A DNA stretch of 52,600 nucleotides. Source: an uncultured Selenomonadaceae bacterium. GTDB lineage: Bacteria > Bacillota > Negativicutes > Selenomonadales > Selenomonadaceae. The stretch is from positions 1-52,600 of the forward strand of contig CAJOHG010000009.1 in NCBI GenBank assembly GCA_905234395.1, written 5' to 3'. A program made the position numbers and the translations under genes. The notes beneath the pieces are model-generated. The model did not search any database, had not been told where the DNA came from, and saw nothing but the letters and a program-made list of their open reading frames with translations. Positions 8,052 to 17,173 of this stretch are shown here, in pieces. Within the stretch, counting starts at the first letter, position 1. Each line of letters opens with the position of its first letter.

Positions 8052-9161
8052 TTGAAACAAGTTGTAGGTATCATAAATCTGCAGGAAGGCAACAGTCTTA
8101 TCCGTGAACTCGCGGCTACTCGTGCTGTTGAGGCTCTTCCTTTCGCAGGTCGCTATCGTCTCGTCGACTTCGCTATTTCCAACATGGTCAATTCCGGCAT
8201 TTCTACCGTCGGTCTCATGCTGCCCGATTTTTCCCGCGCTGTTCTCGATCACATTCGCTCCGGTAAAGATTGGGATCTTGCTCGTCGTCGTGACGGCTTG
8301 ACTTATCTGCCCGCTGCTCTGCCCGATAACGACTCTCGTAAAGGCGACCTCAAAGACATTTACGCCAACCTGGACTTTGCCGAACTTAGCGGCAAACAAT
8401 ACGTCCTTTTGACCAACGCCAGCTACATTTACAACATCGACTTCAAAGACGTTGTCGAATTCCACAAAAAATCCAACGCCGATATTACCATGGTTTATTC
8501 CAAAGCTACCACCGACCGCGACGGCAAGAGCGTTGTTATCGAAACTTCAACCAATGGCATCGTCACTGACCTCGCCGAAGTTCCCGCCATCAAAGCCGGT
8601 CAAAAAGACGTTATGGGCGCGTATCTTATGCCTGTTCCGACATTCGCTTACATCGTTCGCACCACTTATGAACGCGGCGGTCAAGACTTCCTGCTTGACG
8701 GACTCATTCGTCATGCTCACGAGTTCAAAATTTCCGCTTACAAACATCAAGGCTACGTCGCGCACATCAATTCCACCATGGAATATTACGAAGCCAACCG
8801 CGATTGTCTCAAGCCCGAAGTTTGGGAAGAACTCTTCATGAACAACGACCGTCCCATTTTCACCAAGGTCAAGGACGAAGTTCCCGTTCAGTACAAAGAC
8901 ACCGCCAACGTCAAAAATTCTCTCGTTGCCAACGGTTGCGAAATTCGCGGCACTGTTGAGAACTCCATTATCTTCCGCGGCGTCACCGTTGCCAAAGGTG
9001 CTGTCGTCAAAGATTCTATTCTCATGCAGCGTTGCGACGTTCAAGAAGGTGCTCGCGTCGAAAACATCATCACCGACAAAAACGTCATCATCACCAAGAA
9101 TCGCTGGCTCAAGGGCGCGGAAAATTATCCTTACATCGTCACCAAAAACGCGAGGATTTAA
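8052..9161 (+). CDS. glgD: Glycogen biosynthesis protein GlgD (GlgC paralogue)
   Basis: A 369-residue paralogue of GlgC that replaces the catalytic G-rich loop (NLQEGNSLIREL instead of AGGQGSRL) but keeps the fold and the C-terminal beta-helix. In Firmicutes GlgD forms a heterotetramer with GlgC and modulates its activity. The frame is open further upstream, but TTG 8052 directly follows GGAGGTG (8039-8045) and aligns with the family start (MKQVVGIINL). It shares glgC's strong codon bias. It lies second in the operon, 47 nt after glgC. Confidence 0.95.
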   Translation: MKQVVGIINLQEGNSLIRELAATRAVEALPFAGRYRLVDFAISNMVNSGISTVGLMLPDFSRAVLDHIRSGKDWDLARRRDGLTYLPAALPDNDSRKGDLKDIYANLDFAELSGKQYVLLTNASYIYNIDFKDVVEFHKKSNADITMVYSKATTDRDGKSVVIETSTNGIVTDLAEVPAIKAGQKDVMGAYLMPVPTFAYIVRTTYERGGQDFLLDGLIRHAHEFKISAYKHQGYVAHINSTMEYYEANRDCLKPEVWEELFMNNDRPIFTKVKDEVPVQYKDTANVKNSLVANGCEIRGTVENSIIFRGVTVAKGAVVKDSILMQRCDVQEGARVENIITDKNVIITKNRWLKGAENYPYIVTKNARI

Positions 9162-9359
9162 TATCTTTGTCGAGCTTTAATCGATGAACAGACAACGGCG
9201 GATTTTTACCGAAGGGAAGCTTGACGGTTGCCCAAACGTAAGAATTCGCCGTTTCTGTGATTAGAATTCGGCATTGCCAACCCTTTCACTCTTTGATAAA
9301 ATGGCAATCGAAATAACACTCACTGCACTAAAAAATCAGCAGTAAAAGGAGGAATTCAC
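9162..9359 (+). other. glgD-glgP intergenic region with long inverted repeat
   Basis: A 198-nt gap without a gene. AACGGCGGATT (9194-9204) and AATTCGCCGTT (9243-9253) can pair at 10 of 11 positions across a 38-nt loop. This could be an internal mRNA-processing or attenuating structure inside the glg operon. No T run follows, so it is not a standard terminator. AAGGAGG for glgP lies at its end. Confidence 0.45.
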
Positions 9360-11819
9360 TTGCCAAAAGATACAAAAGTAGCCCACAGTAAAGAGTACGA
9401 GAAGCTCAAGGAAACGTTGAAGGCACGCTTTATCAGCTCGGCGCACATCATGTTCGGACGCGATATCCACGAGTTGCCGATGAACGAGATTTACAAAACG
9501 GTCGCGGCGGTCGCCAAACAAGTCATATCGGAAAACTGGATCAAGACGAATCGCGCTTACATGGAACGACAAGAAAAGCAAGTCTACTATTTCTCAATCG
9601 AATTCTTGATGGGACGCCTGCTCAAAGCGAATTTGATAAACCTGGGCATTGATGAACCGTTCCGCGAAGTGTTGGAAGATTTGGACTTGAACCTTGACGA
9701 CATTTACGAGGAAGAGCCTGACGCAGGTTTGGGCAACGGCGGTCTCGGACGACTGGCGGCTTGTTTTATTGATTCATTGGCGGCACATCGTTTGCCCGGA
9801 CACGGTTGCAGTATTCGTTATCAGTACGGTTTATTCGAGCAGAAAATTATTCGCGGACAGCAGGTCGAAATTCCCGATAACTGGTTGCGCGACGGTTTTG
9901 CATGGGAATATCGCAAGCCCGACAAGTCAATCAACGTTAAATTCGGCGGCAATGCTTACATGAAAAATCAGGGCGACGGGACGCTTAAACTCGTTCACGA
10001 AAACACGATGACCGTTATGGCTGTTCCCTACGACGTGCCGATTGTCGGCTATCACAATAAGACTGTGAACACGCTTAGATTGTGGAATGCAGAAGTCAAC
10101 CGCGACTTTTCCGATTACGGGATGTTGACGCATGATCAGATGAAGGCGAAGAACGATTATCGCCATTTCGTCGAGAGCATAACGGAATATCTCTATCCCG
10201 ATGATTCGTCGTCCGAAGGCAAGAGAATGCGTTTGATTCAAGAGTACTTCCTTGTCTCGGCGGGCACGCAAAGTATCGTTCGGCATTACGTTCGTAGCGG
10301 CGGCAACATTCGCGCTCTGGACAACAAAATTGCGATTCACATCAACGACACTCATCCGGCTCTTTGTGTTGCAGAGTTGATGCGCATTTTGGTTGACGAT
10401 TATGATGTTGAGTGGAATGAAGCTTGGCAGATAACTCGCAAAGTCGTCGCGTACACGAACCATACGATTATGCCCGAAGCTCTGGAGAAATGGCCCGTCG
10501 GCATGTTCAAAGAACTTTTGCCGCGAATCTACATGGTCATTGATGAGGTCAATCGTCGTCATTTGGAATATGTCCGCGCGCGTTATCCCGACAACGTCGA
10601 AAAGCTCCGTGCAATGTCGATTATCGAAGGCGGCGAAGTGCACATGGCACGCCTTGCAATCGTAGGTTCTCACTCCGTCAACGGCGTTGCGCGAATTCAC
10701 TCCGATATTTTGAAGTCTACCACGCTCCATGATTTTTATGAGTATTGGCCGCGCATGTTTAATAATAAAACTAACGGCATAACGCATCGTCGTTGGCTCA
10801 TGGGCGCGAATCCCGAATTGGCAGATTTAATTGACAGGACGATTAGAAGCCGCGTCTGGCACCGTCACCCGGAGCAGCTTGATTTGTTTAATGAATCCGT
10901 TGACGACCGCAAAGTCTTGAAAGAGCTCGACGAGATTAAGCTGATTAGAAAGACCGCGTTGGCTGAATTCATCAAAAAACGTCAGGGCGTCGAACTTGAC
11001 CCGAACACGATCTTTGATATTCAGGTTAAGCGTATCCATTCTTACAAACGTCAGCTCATGAACGCGTTGCACATCATTTGGCAATACGACAAGCTTAAGA
11101 ACGATCCGAGTTATAAACCTTTGCCCACGACGTATCTTTTCGGCGGTAAAGCTGCTGCCGGTTATTACATCGCCAAAGAAACGATACGTTTAATTAATGC
11201 CATCGCCGACAAAGTCAACAACGACAAATCGATTGACAACCGCTTGAAAGTCGTTTTCATTGAAAATTTCGGCGTGTCAATCGGCGAGATTGTCTATCCT
11301 GCCGCCGATGTCTCCGAACAAATTTCCACGGCGTCCAAAGAAGCATCGGGCACCGGCAACATGAAATTCATGATGAACGGCGCAGTCACTCTCGGCACAT
11401 TGGACGGCGCAAACGTCGAAATTCGCGAGGCTGTCGGCGACGAAAATATCGTTATCTTCGGACTTAAAGCCGGCGAAGTTTTGGCGTACTACGAAAACGG
11501 CACCTATTCCGCCTGGAACGAATACACCGGCAATCCAAATGCGCGGCTTGTCGTCGACAAACTCACGGACGGCACGTTTGGAAACTTCCATTCGATTCGC
11601 GACTATCTGATTCAGGGCAACGACGAGTTCTTCATTTTGAAAGACTTCAACGCTTACATTGACGCCCACAACGAAATTTATGCGCGTTATGCTGACCGCA
11701 TGGGCTGGCTCCGTTCGGCGGCAATGAATATCGCCAACTCCGGCAGATTCTCTTCAGACAGAACTATCGACGAATACGCCGCAGAAATTTGGAACATCAA
11801 GCCCTGCAAGATTCAATGA
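9360..11819 (+). CDS. glgP: Glycogen/starch/alpha-glucan phosphorylase
   Basis: An 819-residue GT35 phosphorylase that releases glucose-1-phosphate from alpha-1,4-glucan. It starts with TTG 7 nt after AAGGAGG. Conserved blocks include YFSIEFLMGR (about 78), DAGLGNGGLGRLAACF (about 122), the HINDTHPAL stretch, QVKRIHSYKRQ and the PLP-lysine region EASGTGNMKFMMNG (about 660), followed by TLDGANVEIRE. Length equals that of bacterial MalP/GlgP. Having the degradative enzyme inside the biosynthetic operon is common in Firmicutes and implies coupled turnover. Confidence 0.97.
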   Translation: MPKDTKVAHSKEYEKLKETLKARFISSAHIMFGRDIHELPMNEIYKTVAAVAKQVISENWIKTNRAYMERQEKQVYYFSIEFLMGRLLKANLINLGIDEPFREVLEDLDLNLDDIYEEEPDAGLGNGGLGRLAACFIDSLAAHRLPGHGCSIRYQYGLFEQKIIRGQQVEIPDNWLRDGFAWEYRKPDKSINVKFGGNAYMKNQGDGTLKLVHENTMTVMAVPYDVPIVGYHNKTVNTLRLWNAEVNRDFSDYGMLTHDQMKAKNDYRHFVESITEYLYPDDSSSEGKRMRLIQEYFLVSAGTQSIVRHYVRSGGNIRALDNKIAIHINDTHPALCVAELMRILVDDYDVEWNEAWQITRKVVAYTNHTIMPEALEKWPVGMFKELLPRIYMVIDEVNRRHLEYVRARYPDNVEKLRAMSIIEGGEVHMARLAIVGSHSVNGVARIHSDILKSTTLHDFYEYWPRMFNNKTNGITHRRWLMGANPELADLIDRTIRSRVWHRHPEQLDLFNESVDDRKVLKELDEIKLIRKTALAEFIKKRQGVELDPNTIFDIQVKRIHSYKRQLMNALHIIWQYDKLKNDPSYKPLPTTYLFGGKAAAGYYIAKETIRLINAIADKVNNDKSIDNRLKVVFIENFGVSIGEIVYPAADVSEQISTASKEASGTGNMKFMMNGAVTLGTLDGANVEIREAVGDENIVIFGLKAGEVLAYYENGTYSAWNEYTGNPNARLVVDKLTDGTFGNFHSIRDYLIQGNDEFFILKDFNAYIDAHNEIYARYADRMGWLRSAAMNIANSGRFSSDRTIDEYAAEIWNIKPCKIQ

Positions 11820-11881
11820 GGAATGAGGAATTAGGAATGAGGAATTAAATTCATTCCTAACTCCAAACTTCAAACTCCAAA
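11818..11881 (+). repeat. Heptanucleotide repeats (KAGGAAT x4 and CTYCAAA x3) with hairpin
   Basis: Four heptamers GAGGAAT/TAGGAAT occupy 11818-11845, and three heptamers CTCCAAA/CTTCAAA occupy 11861-11881. Between and within them TTAGGAATG (11831-11839) pairs perfectly with CATTCCTAA (11852-11860). This fills most of the glgP-glgB gap and overlaps the glgP stop codon. Confidence 0.75.
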
Positions 11882-11903
11882 TTTGCGGGCAGGAGATTGA
11901 TTC

Positions 11904-13862
11904 ATGCGAACTTCCAACCTTAACGAATACGACCTTTATCTGTTCCATCAAGGCACGAATTATCACGCTTACGAAATGCTCGGTGCTCATTTCATCACTC
12001 GTGACGGCAAAAAAGGCGTGCGATTCGCTCTGTGGGCTCCACATGCAAAATCCGTCAGCGTCGTCGGCGACTTCAACAACTGGGATAACCGCGTCAACAG
12101 AATGATTCGGCTTGATGACGGCGAGACGTGGGAAATTTTTATCGAAGGCTTGAACGTCGGCGACAATTACAAATACTCGATTCTTCCGCAACACGGCAAG
12201 GCGCACATCATGAAGGCTGATCCTTACGCCTTTTATGCTGAACGTCGTCCCAACACTGCGTCGAAACTCTACGACCTTGACGGCTACATTTGGCAGGATA
12301 ATGATTGGCAGGAGCGCAAAAATCGTCAATCGTCCTATTCGCACCCGATGCTGATTTATGAAGTTCACGCAGGCTCTTGGCGGCGCAACGGCAGAAAATT
12401 TTTGAGCTACCGCGAACTTGCCGACAAGTTGATTGCTTACGTCAAGGAAATGAATTACACGCATATCGAGTTCATGCCGCTGACTGAACATCCGCTTGAC
12501 GGTTCTTGGGGCTATCAGACGACGGGCTATTACGCTGTGACGAGCCGCTACGGTGAGCCGAATGATTTCCGCTATCTCGTCGACACGGCTCATCAAAACG
12601 GTATCGGCGTCATAATGGATTGGGTGCCCGGTCATTTCTGCAAAGATTCTCACGGCTTGCGCGAATTCGACGGCGAAAATCTCTACGAATCCGATAATCC
12701 GCAGCTGTCTGAAAATCGCGGTTGGGGCACGGTCAATTTCGATTACGGGCGCACGGAAGTTCAAAGTTTCCTTATCTCCAACGCGCTGTTCTGGTTCGAC
12801 GAATTCCACATTGACGGCTTGAGGATTGACGGCGTGGCAAATATGTTGTATCTTAATTTCGGTCGCGAAGAAGGCGAATGGACTCCGAATCGCTACGGCG
12901 ACACCGGCAACCTTGAGGCGGTCGATTTTCTCAAAAAACTTAACGAGACTGTCTTCAAATACAATCCGCAAGCTCTGATGATGGCTGAAGAGTCTACGTC
13001 GTGGCCTTTAATTTCAAAGCCGGTTTACATGGGCGGCATGGGCTTCAACTACAAATGGAACATGGGCTGGATGAACGACATGCTTGACTATGTGAGCCTC
13101 GATCCGATTTATCGCAAGTGGAATCACGACAAAGTTACATTCTCGTTTATGTACGCGTTCGCGGAAAATTTTATCCTGCCGCTAAGTCATGATGAAGTTG
13201 TTCACGGCAAGCGGTCGCTCATTGAAAAAATGCCCGGCGATTATTGGCAAAAGTTTTCTGGCTTGAGATGTTTCTTCGGCTACTGGATGGCTCATCCCGG
13301 CAAAAAACTTTTGTTCATGGGCGGCGAATTCGCTCAATTTGTCGAGTGGAACGAAAACGACAGCTTGGATTGGCACCTCGTCGAGCAATACGAAAAACAT
13401 TCGCAGATGAAAAATTTTTCGCGGGCACTGAACAAATTTTATCGCGACAACAAATCTCTCTGGCAAGTCGACTTCGATTGGAACGGCTTCCAGTGGATTG
13501 ACTGCAACGACAACGAAAACAGTATCGTCTCATTCATTCGCAGGACGGAAGACGGCAAGGATTATCTGATTGCGGTTTGCAACTTCACGCCGGAAACTCG
13601 CAAAGGTTACCGAATCGGCGTGCCCGACAGCGGCGAATATGTCGAAGTGTTCAATTCGGACGCAAAAGAATTCGGCGGCAGCGGTGTCACGAATTCGGCA
13701 ATGTTCACGGAAGATATTCCGCGCCACGATCGCAGCCACTCGATAACCTTGACAGTCCCGCCGCTTGCAACAATTTTTCTCAAGCACAATCCCGCAAGCT
13801 TAAAGCTTAAAGCTGAAAAAATTTTCCTCAACAACAAGAGTAATACAGGAGGGAGTTCTTAA
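11904..13862 (+). CDS. glgB: 1,4-alpha-glucan branching enzyme GlgB
   Basis: A 652-residue GH13 enzyme that creates alpha-1,6 branches in glycogen. An N-terminal CBM48 (about 20-130, FALWAPHAKSVSVVGDFNNW) precedes the catalytic barrel, with the nucleophile Asp in DGLRIDGV (about 309), the acid Glu in MMAEEST (about 362) and HD in LSHDEVVHGK (about 427). A C-terminal all-beta domain ends in a short low-complexity tail. ATG follows GCAGGAG. The stop (TAA) is one base from the glgA start. Confidence 0.97.
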   Translation: MRTSNLNEYDLYLFHQGTNYHAYEMLGAHFITRDGKKGVRFALWAPHAKSVSVVGDFNNWDNRVNRMIRLDDGETWEIFIEGLNVGDNYKYSILPQHGKAHIMKADPYAFYAERRPNTASKLYDLDGYIWQDNDWQERKNRQSSYSHPMLIYEVHAGSWRRNGRKFLSYRELADKLIAYVKEMNYTHIEFMPLTEHPLDGSWGYQTTGYYAVTSRYGEPNDFRYLVDTAHQNGIGVIMDWVPGHFCKDSHGLREFDGENLYESDNPQLSENRGWGTVNFDYGRTEVQSFLISNALFWFDEFHIDGLRIDGVANMLYLNFGREEGEWTPNRYGDTGNLEAVDFLKKLNETVFKYNPQALMMAEESTSWPLISKPVYMGGMGFNYKWNMGWMNDMLDYVSLDPIYRKWNHDKVTFSFMYAFAENFILPLSHDEVVHGKRSLIEKMPGDYWQKFSGLRCFFGYWMAHPGKKLLFMGGEFAQFVEWNENDSLDWHLVEQYEKHSQMKNFSRALNKFYRDNKSLWQVDFDWNGFQWIDCNDNENSIVSFIRRTEDGKDYLIAVCNFTPETRKGYRIGVPDSGEYVEVFNSDAKEFGGSGVTNSAMFTEDIPRHDRSHSITLTVPPLATIFLKHNPASLKLKAEKIFLNNKSNTGGSS

Positions 13863-13863
13863 T

Positions 13864-15312
13864 ATGAAAGTTCTTTATGTAGCGTCGGAAGCGGTGCCGT
13901 TCGTGAAAACCGGCGGTTTGGCTGATGTGGCAGGTTCACTTCCCAAGGCTCTCAAGGAGCAGGGCGTTGACGTTCGCGTTATCCTCCCGAAGTTCAGCAA
14001 AATCGGCGAGAAATTTCGCGACAACATGGAGCACGTTTACGAGGGCACAATTCCCGTTTCTTGGCGCACGAAGTACGTCGGCATCGACAAGTACGAGCTT
14101 AACGGCGTGATCTATTATTTCGTCGACAACGAAGAATATTTCTATCGTGACGGGCTTTACGGCTACGACGACGACGCCGAGCGTTATTCTTTCTTCAGCC
14201 GCGCAGTTTTGAATTGCCTGCCCGCGATTGACTTCTGGCCCGACGTTATCAACGCAAACGATTGGCACGCAGGTTTGGTTCCCGTTCTGCTTAAGCTTGA
14301 ACATCAAGGCGATGAGCGTTACGAGAAAATTAAGACGCTGTACACGATTCACAACCTCAAATATCAGGGCGTCTTCACGAAAGACATCATGGGCGACGTT
14401 CTCGGTCTCGACTGGAAATATTTCAACAACGGCGACCTTGAATTCTATGACGCGGTCAACTTCATGAAGGGCGGCATCATTTACGCCGATTACGTCTCGA
14501 CCGTCAGCAAGACTTATGCGCAGGAAATTCAGTACGAATATTTCGGCGAACACCTCGACGGACTCCTTCGCAGTCGTAAAGATGATTTGTACGGCATCGT
14601 CAACGGCATTGACTACGACAACTTTAATCCCGCGACCGATAAAAATCTCTTCGTCAACTACGACAACTCCGACGCTTATTCCGCGTTCGATAAGAAATGC
14701 GAGAACAAAATTCGCTTGCAGGAACTGCTCGGACTTCCGCAGGGCAGAAAAATTCCGATTGTCTCAATGGTTACGCGTCTCGTTGCGGCGAAAGGTCTCG
14801 ATCTCGTCGTGCGCATGATGGACGAACTTTTGCAGCATGAGGATTTCCAATTCGTTCTGCTCGGCACGGGCGATAAAGTCTACGAAGATTGGTTCAAAGG
14901 TCTTGCGTGGCGTTATCCGCAGAAAGTTTCCGCGAACATTTATTTCTCCAACGAACTCGCGCAGAGAATTTACGCCTCCAGCGATATTTTCCTTATGCCG
15001 TCGAATTACGAGCCTTGCGGTATCGGTCAGCTTATCGCCATGCGCTACGGTGCGGCTCCTGTCGTTCGCGAAACCGGCGGCTTGAAAGACACCGTTCAGC
15101 AATACGACAAATATACCAAACAGGGCAACGGCTTCGTCTTCAGCAACTACAACGCGCATGAAATGATGTATGCTCTCAAGCGTGCGCTGTCGACTTACGC
15201 GCAATTTGAAGTTTGGCTGCAAATTTCTTCCAACGCAATGAACAGCGACTACAGCTGGAAAAATTCCGCGCACGAGTACATTGAACTCTATCAGAAACTC
15301 ATCAACAGCTGA
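13864..15312 (+). CDS. glgA: Glycogen synthase GlgA
   Basis: A 482-residue GT5 ADP-glucose:glucan transferase, the chain-elongation step. The N-terminal Rossmann domain carries the ADP-glucose-binding KTGGLADV (15-22), and the C-terminal domain has the catalytic-site SNYEPCGIGQL (about 379-389) and RETGGLKDTV. ATG is preceded by GGAGGGAG inside the glgB end. It is last in the operon and followed by a strong terminator. Confidence 0.97.
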   Translation: MKVLYVASEAVPFVKTGGLADVAGSLPKALKEQGVDVRVILPKFSKIGEKFRDNMEHVYEGTIPVSWRTKYVGIDKYELNGVIYYFVDNEEYFYRDGLYGYDDDAERYSFFSRAVLNCLPAIDFWPDVINANDWHAGLVPVLLKLEHQGDERYEKIKTLYTIHNLKYQGVFTKDIMGDVLGLDWKYFNNGDLEFYDAVNFMKGGIIYADYVSTVSKTYAQEIQYEYFGEHLDGLLRSRKDDLYGIVNGIDYDNFNPATDKNLFVNYDNSDAYSAFDKKCENKIRLQELLGLPQGRKIPIVSMVTRLVAAKGLDLVVRMMDELLQHEDFQFVLLGTGDKVYEDWFKGLAWRYPQKVSANIYFSNELAQRIYASSDIFLMPSNYEPCGIGQLIAMRYGAAPVVRETGGLKDTVQQYDKYTKQGNGFVFSNYNAHEMMYALKRALSTYAQFEVWLQISSNAMNSDYSWKNSAHEYIELYQKLINS

Positions 15313-15336
15313 AATTAAACAAGTCAATCAAAAAAG

Positions 15337-15369
15337 TCCGGCGGGCAATTCGCTCGTCGGATTTTTTTT
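15337..15369 (+). terminator. Rho-independent terminator of the glg operon
   Basis: A 10-bp stem TCCGGCGGGC/GCTCGTCGGA (15337-15346 with 15352-15361, two G-T pairs) around AATTC, followed by eight T. The downstream arm (CGCTCGTC) is also where the tandem duplication with the pyrC end begins. Confidence 0.9.
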
Positions 15370-15528
15370 GGAATGGAATAAAAATCGGGCGGCACTCAAC
15401 TCGGAGCGTCGCCCAATAATTTTTTACCACTGATTTAATTTCATCAAGTTGCCGCGAACAATCGTGGCGACTGCGCGACCTTTGAATTCGCGACCGATAA
15501 ACGGCGAGTGGTTGCCTTTGGTGTAAAT
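15351..15528 (-). pseudogene. Duplicated 3' fragment of pyrC with its terminator (repeat copy 1)
   Basis: This 178-nt segment is an imperfect tandem copy of 15529-15706. On the minus strand it encodes the last 33 residues of dihydroorotase in frame (SPFIGREF, then ATIVRGNLMKLNQW and stop) plus the terminator hairpin (15387-15414, T run as AAAAA at 15380-15384). About 11 substitutions and one indel separate the copies. Six of the coding changes are silent; three alter two residues (N-H here, S-R in the intact gene). The fragment has no start and is not a gene. Confidence 0.85.
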
Positions 15529-15706
15529 CGCTCGTCAAATTTTTTTTGGAATGGAATAAAAAATCGGGCGGCACTCAACTCGGAGCGTCGCCCAATAATT
15601 TTTTACCACTGATTCAATTTCATCAAGTTGCCGCGAACAATCGTAGCAACAGCACGACCTTTGAATTCACGACCGATAAACGGCGAGCGACTGCCTTTGG
15701 TGTAAA
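15529..15706 (-). repeat. Tandem repeat copy 2 (contains the functional pyrC end)
   Basis: The second unit of the tandem duplication, beginning with CGCTCGTC and containing the pyrC terminator (15566-15593, minus-strand T run at 15558-15563) and the last 33 codons of the intact pyrC. The boundary on the right is where GTGTAAA diverges into AATTTTT against ATCGCTC. Confidence 0.85.
15558..15593 (-). terminator. Terminator of the lepB-pyrC transcription unit
   Basis: On the minus strand GGGCGACGCTC pairs with GAGTGCCGCCC (one mismatch, one G-T) around a 6-nt loop, followed by GATTTTTTATT. It lies 10 nt past the pyrC stop. A second copy at 15380-15414 lies in the duplicated unit, giving two terminators in series. 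Confidence 0.85.
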
Positions 15707-16928
15707 AATTTTTCGCGTCGACAGTCCAAACGAGTTCGGGATCAATAATCGTGATGTCGGCGGGCGCGTCAATCGACAACGTGCCGGCATTGAGTCCGAA
15801 AATTTTCGCAGGCTCGGCAGTCATTTTGGAAATCAGCGTCTCCAAATCAATCTTGCCCTTGTGATAAAGTTCGGTGAATAAAACTCCGACGCTCGTTTCA
15901 AGTCCGGGAAAACCGCTCGGCGCGTAAATGTATTCGCGATCTTTTTCTTCGGGCGCGTGCGGTGAATGGTCGGTAACAATCGCGTCAATCGTCCCGTCAA
16001 GCAAACCTTTCAACATCGCGTCGCAGTCGGCTTGAGTTCTGAGCGGCGGATTGATTTTCGTGCAACTGTCGGCGGGATTAACTAAATCTTCCGTCATTGT
16101 CAAATGTTGCGGTGTAACTTCGGCGGTGACTTTGACGCCACGACGTTTTGCATCGCGAACAATGTCGACTGCGCGGGCGGAGCTGATGTGGGCAATGTGA
16201 ACGCGTCCGCCGGTGTATTCTGCCAATAAAACGTCGCGGGCAACTGCAATGTCTTCGGCAACAGTCGGACGACCTTTTAAGCCCAAAATCGCACTGCGTT
16301 TGCCTTCGTTCATGACGCCGTCCTTAACAAGAGAAGTCTCTTCCTCGTGACAAATGATGACCTTGCCGGTATCGTGAAGATAGTCAAGCGCGTTGAGAAA
16401 AATTTTCGCATTGTCGTCAAAGTGTCCGTCGTCGCTGAAGGCAACTGCTCCCGCCGAGATCATGTCGCGCATTTCGGCAAGCTCTTGACCTTGTTGACCT
16501 TTGGTGACCGCGCCGATAATTTTCACGTTGACGATACCGACTTCCTCCGCACGTTTGACCATTGACCGAACGAGAGCCGCATTATCGACCGTCGGCGAAG
16601 TGTTTGGCATTGTGGCAACCGTCGTATAGCCGCCGGCAACTGCCGCCTTTGAGCCGCTCACGAAGTCTTCTTTAGCCTCTTGACCGGGTTCGCGAAGGTG
16701 CACGTGCATATCAATCAAACCGGGCGTTACGATTTTGCCCGACGCGTCGTAATTGTAGTCGGCAGAAAAATTTATATCGGGTTTGACTGCCGCGATTTTC
16801 CCGTCGATAACAAGCACGTCCGCCGCGCCGTCGAATCGATTTGCGGGATCAATCACTCGTCCGCCGCGAATGATTAGCGACGTTGAAATTTGAGCCTGCC
16901 TGCGCTGAATTTGCCACGTTTGATTCAT
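15603..16928 (-). CDS. pyrC: Dihydroorotase PyrC
   Basis: A 441-residue class I (Firmicute-type) dihydroorotase, third step of pyrimidine synthesis. Zinc ligands are seen in DMHVHLRE (73-80), the carboxylated-lysine region, ICHEEE, HIAHISSA and the catalytic Asp of VTDHSPHAPEEK. The N-terminus is about 12 residues longer than usual. The ATG overlaps the stop of the small gene upstream (ATGA, 16925-16928), supporting this start through coupling. It is last in the operon; its 3' end is tandemly duplicated downstream. Confidence 0.96.
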   Translation of the reverse strand: MNQTWQIQRRQAQISTSLIIRGGRVIDPANRFDGAADVLVIDGKIAAVKPDINFSADYNYDASGKIVTPGLIDMHVHLREPGQEAKEDFVSGSKAAVAGGYTTVATMPNTSPTVDNAALVRSMVKRAEEVGIVNVKIIGAVTKGQQGQELAEMRDMISAGAVAFSDDGHFDDNAKIFLNALDYLHDTGKVIICHEEETSLVKDGVMNEGKRSAILGLKGRPTVAEDIAVARDVLLAEYTGGRVHIAHISSARAVDIVRDAKRRGVKVTAEVTPQHLTMTEDLVNPADSCTKINPPLRTQADCDAMLKGLLDGTIDAIVTDHSPHAPEEKDREYIYAPSGFPGLETSVGVLFTELYHKGKIDLETLISKMTAEPAKIFGLNAGTLSIDAPADITIIDPELVWTVDAKNFYTKGSRSPFIGREFKGRAVATIVRGNLMKLNQW

Positions 16929-17173
16929 AACTTCGCGCCTCCGTTCAATTTGTCGACCAGCTCCGCAAGATAAATCCGTGCCGCATAAAAATTTTCCTCC
17001 TCATTTCCCGAATCAAAAATTTTTATGGTAACGTCCGAGTCGTCTTCAAGCTCTGCAATAACGTGCGATTCAGTCGAGCCGCCGTCTTGATAAACAACGC
17101 GCTCAATGGCAAAATCTTTGATGAACGCAAGATTAATAACTTTGTTGCCGCTTTCGCTGAGGATAAATTTCAT
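16925..17173 (-). CDS. Small conserved-looking protein between pyrB and pyrC (82 aa)
   Basis: An 82-residue acidic protein not assigned to a family. It has alternating hydrophobic strands (NKVINLAFIKDFAIE, ESHVIAELEDDSDVTIKIF) and a C-terminal helix (ENFYAARIYLAELVDKL). The ATG at 17173 overlaps the pyrB TGA, a GTG one codon earlier has better spacing from GGAGG, and the 3' end overlaps pyrC by 4 nt. Double overlap with pyrB and pyrC is strong evidence that it is translated. It could be a small regulator or partner of the pyrimidine enzymes, but that rests on position only. Confidence 0.75.
   Translation of the reverse strand: MKFILSESGNKVINLAFIKDFAIERVVYQDGGSTESHVIAELEDDSDVTIKIFDSGNEEENFYAARIYLAELVDKLNGGAKL

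Noticed and set aside
9194..9253. Riboswitch upstream of glgP
   Set aside because: Only one imperfect long-loop inverted repeat is seen; no known riboswitch core could be recognised.
11754..12971. Long minus-strand open frame (405 codons) opposite glgB
   Set aside because: It is a shadow of glgB codon bias. The translation is rich in V/F/R with no domain, and glgB is certain. The same holds for 7216-8025, 9927-10787 and 14764-15327.
15337..15706. CRISPR-like array at the glgA-pyrC junction
   Set aside because: Only two long units with protein-coding content; no short repeats with unique spacers. No CRISPR array seen anywhere in the window.
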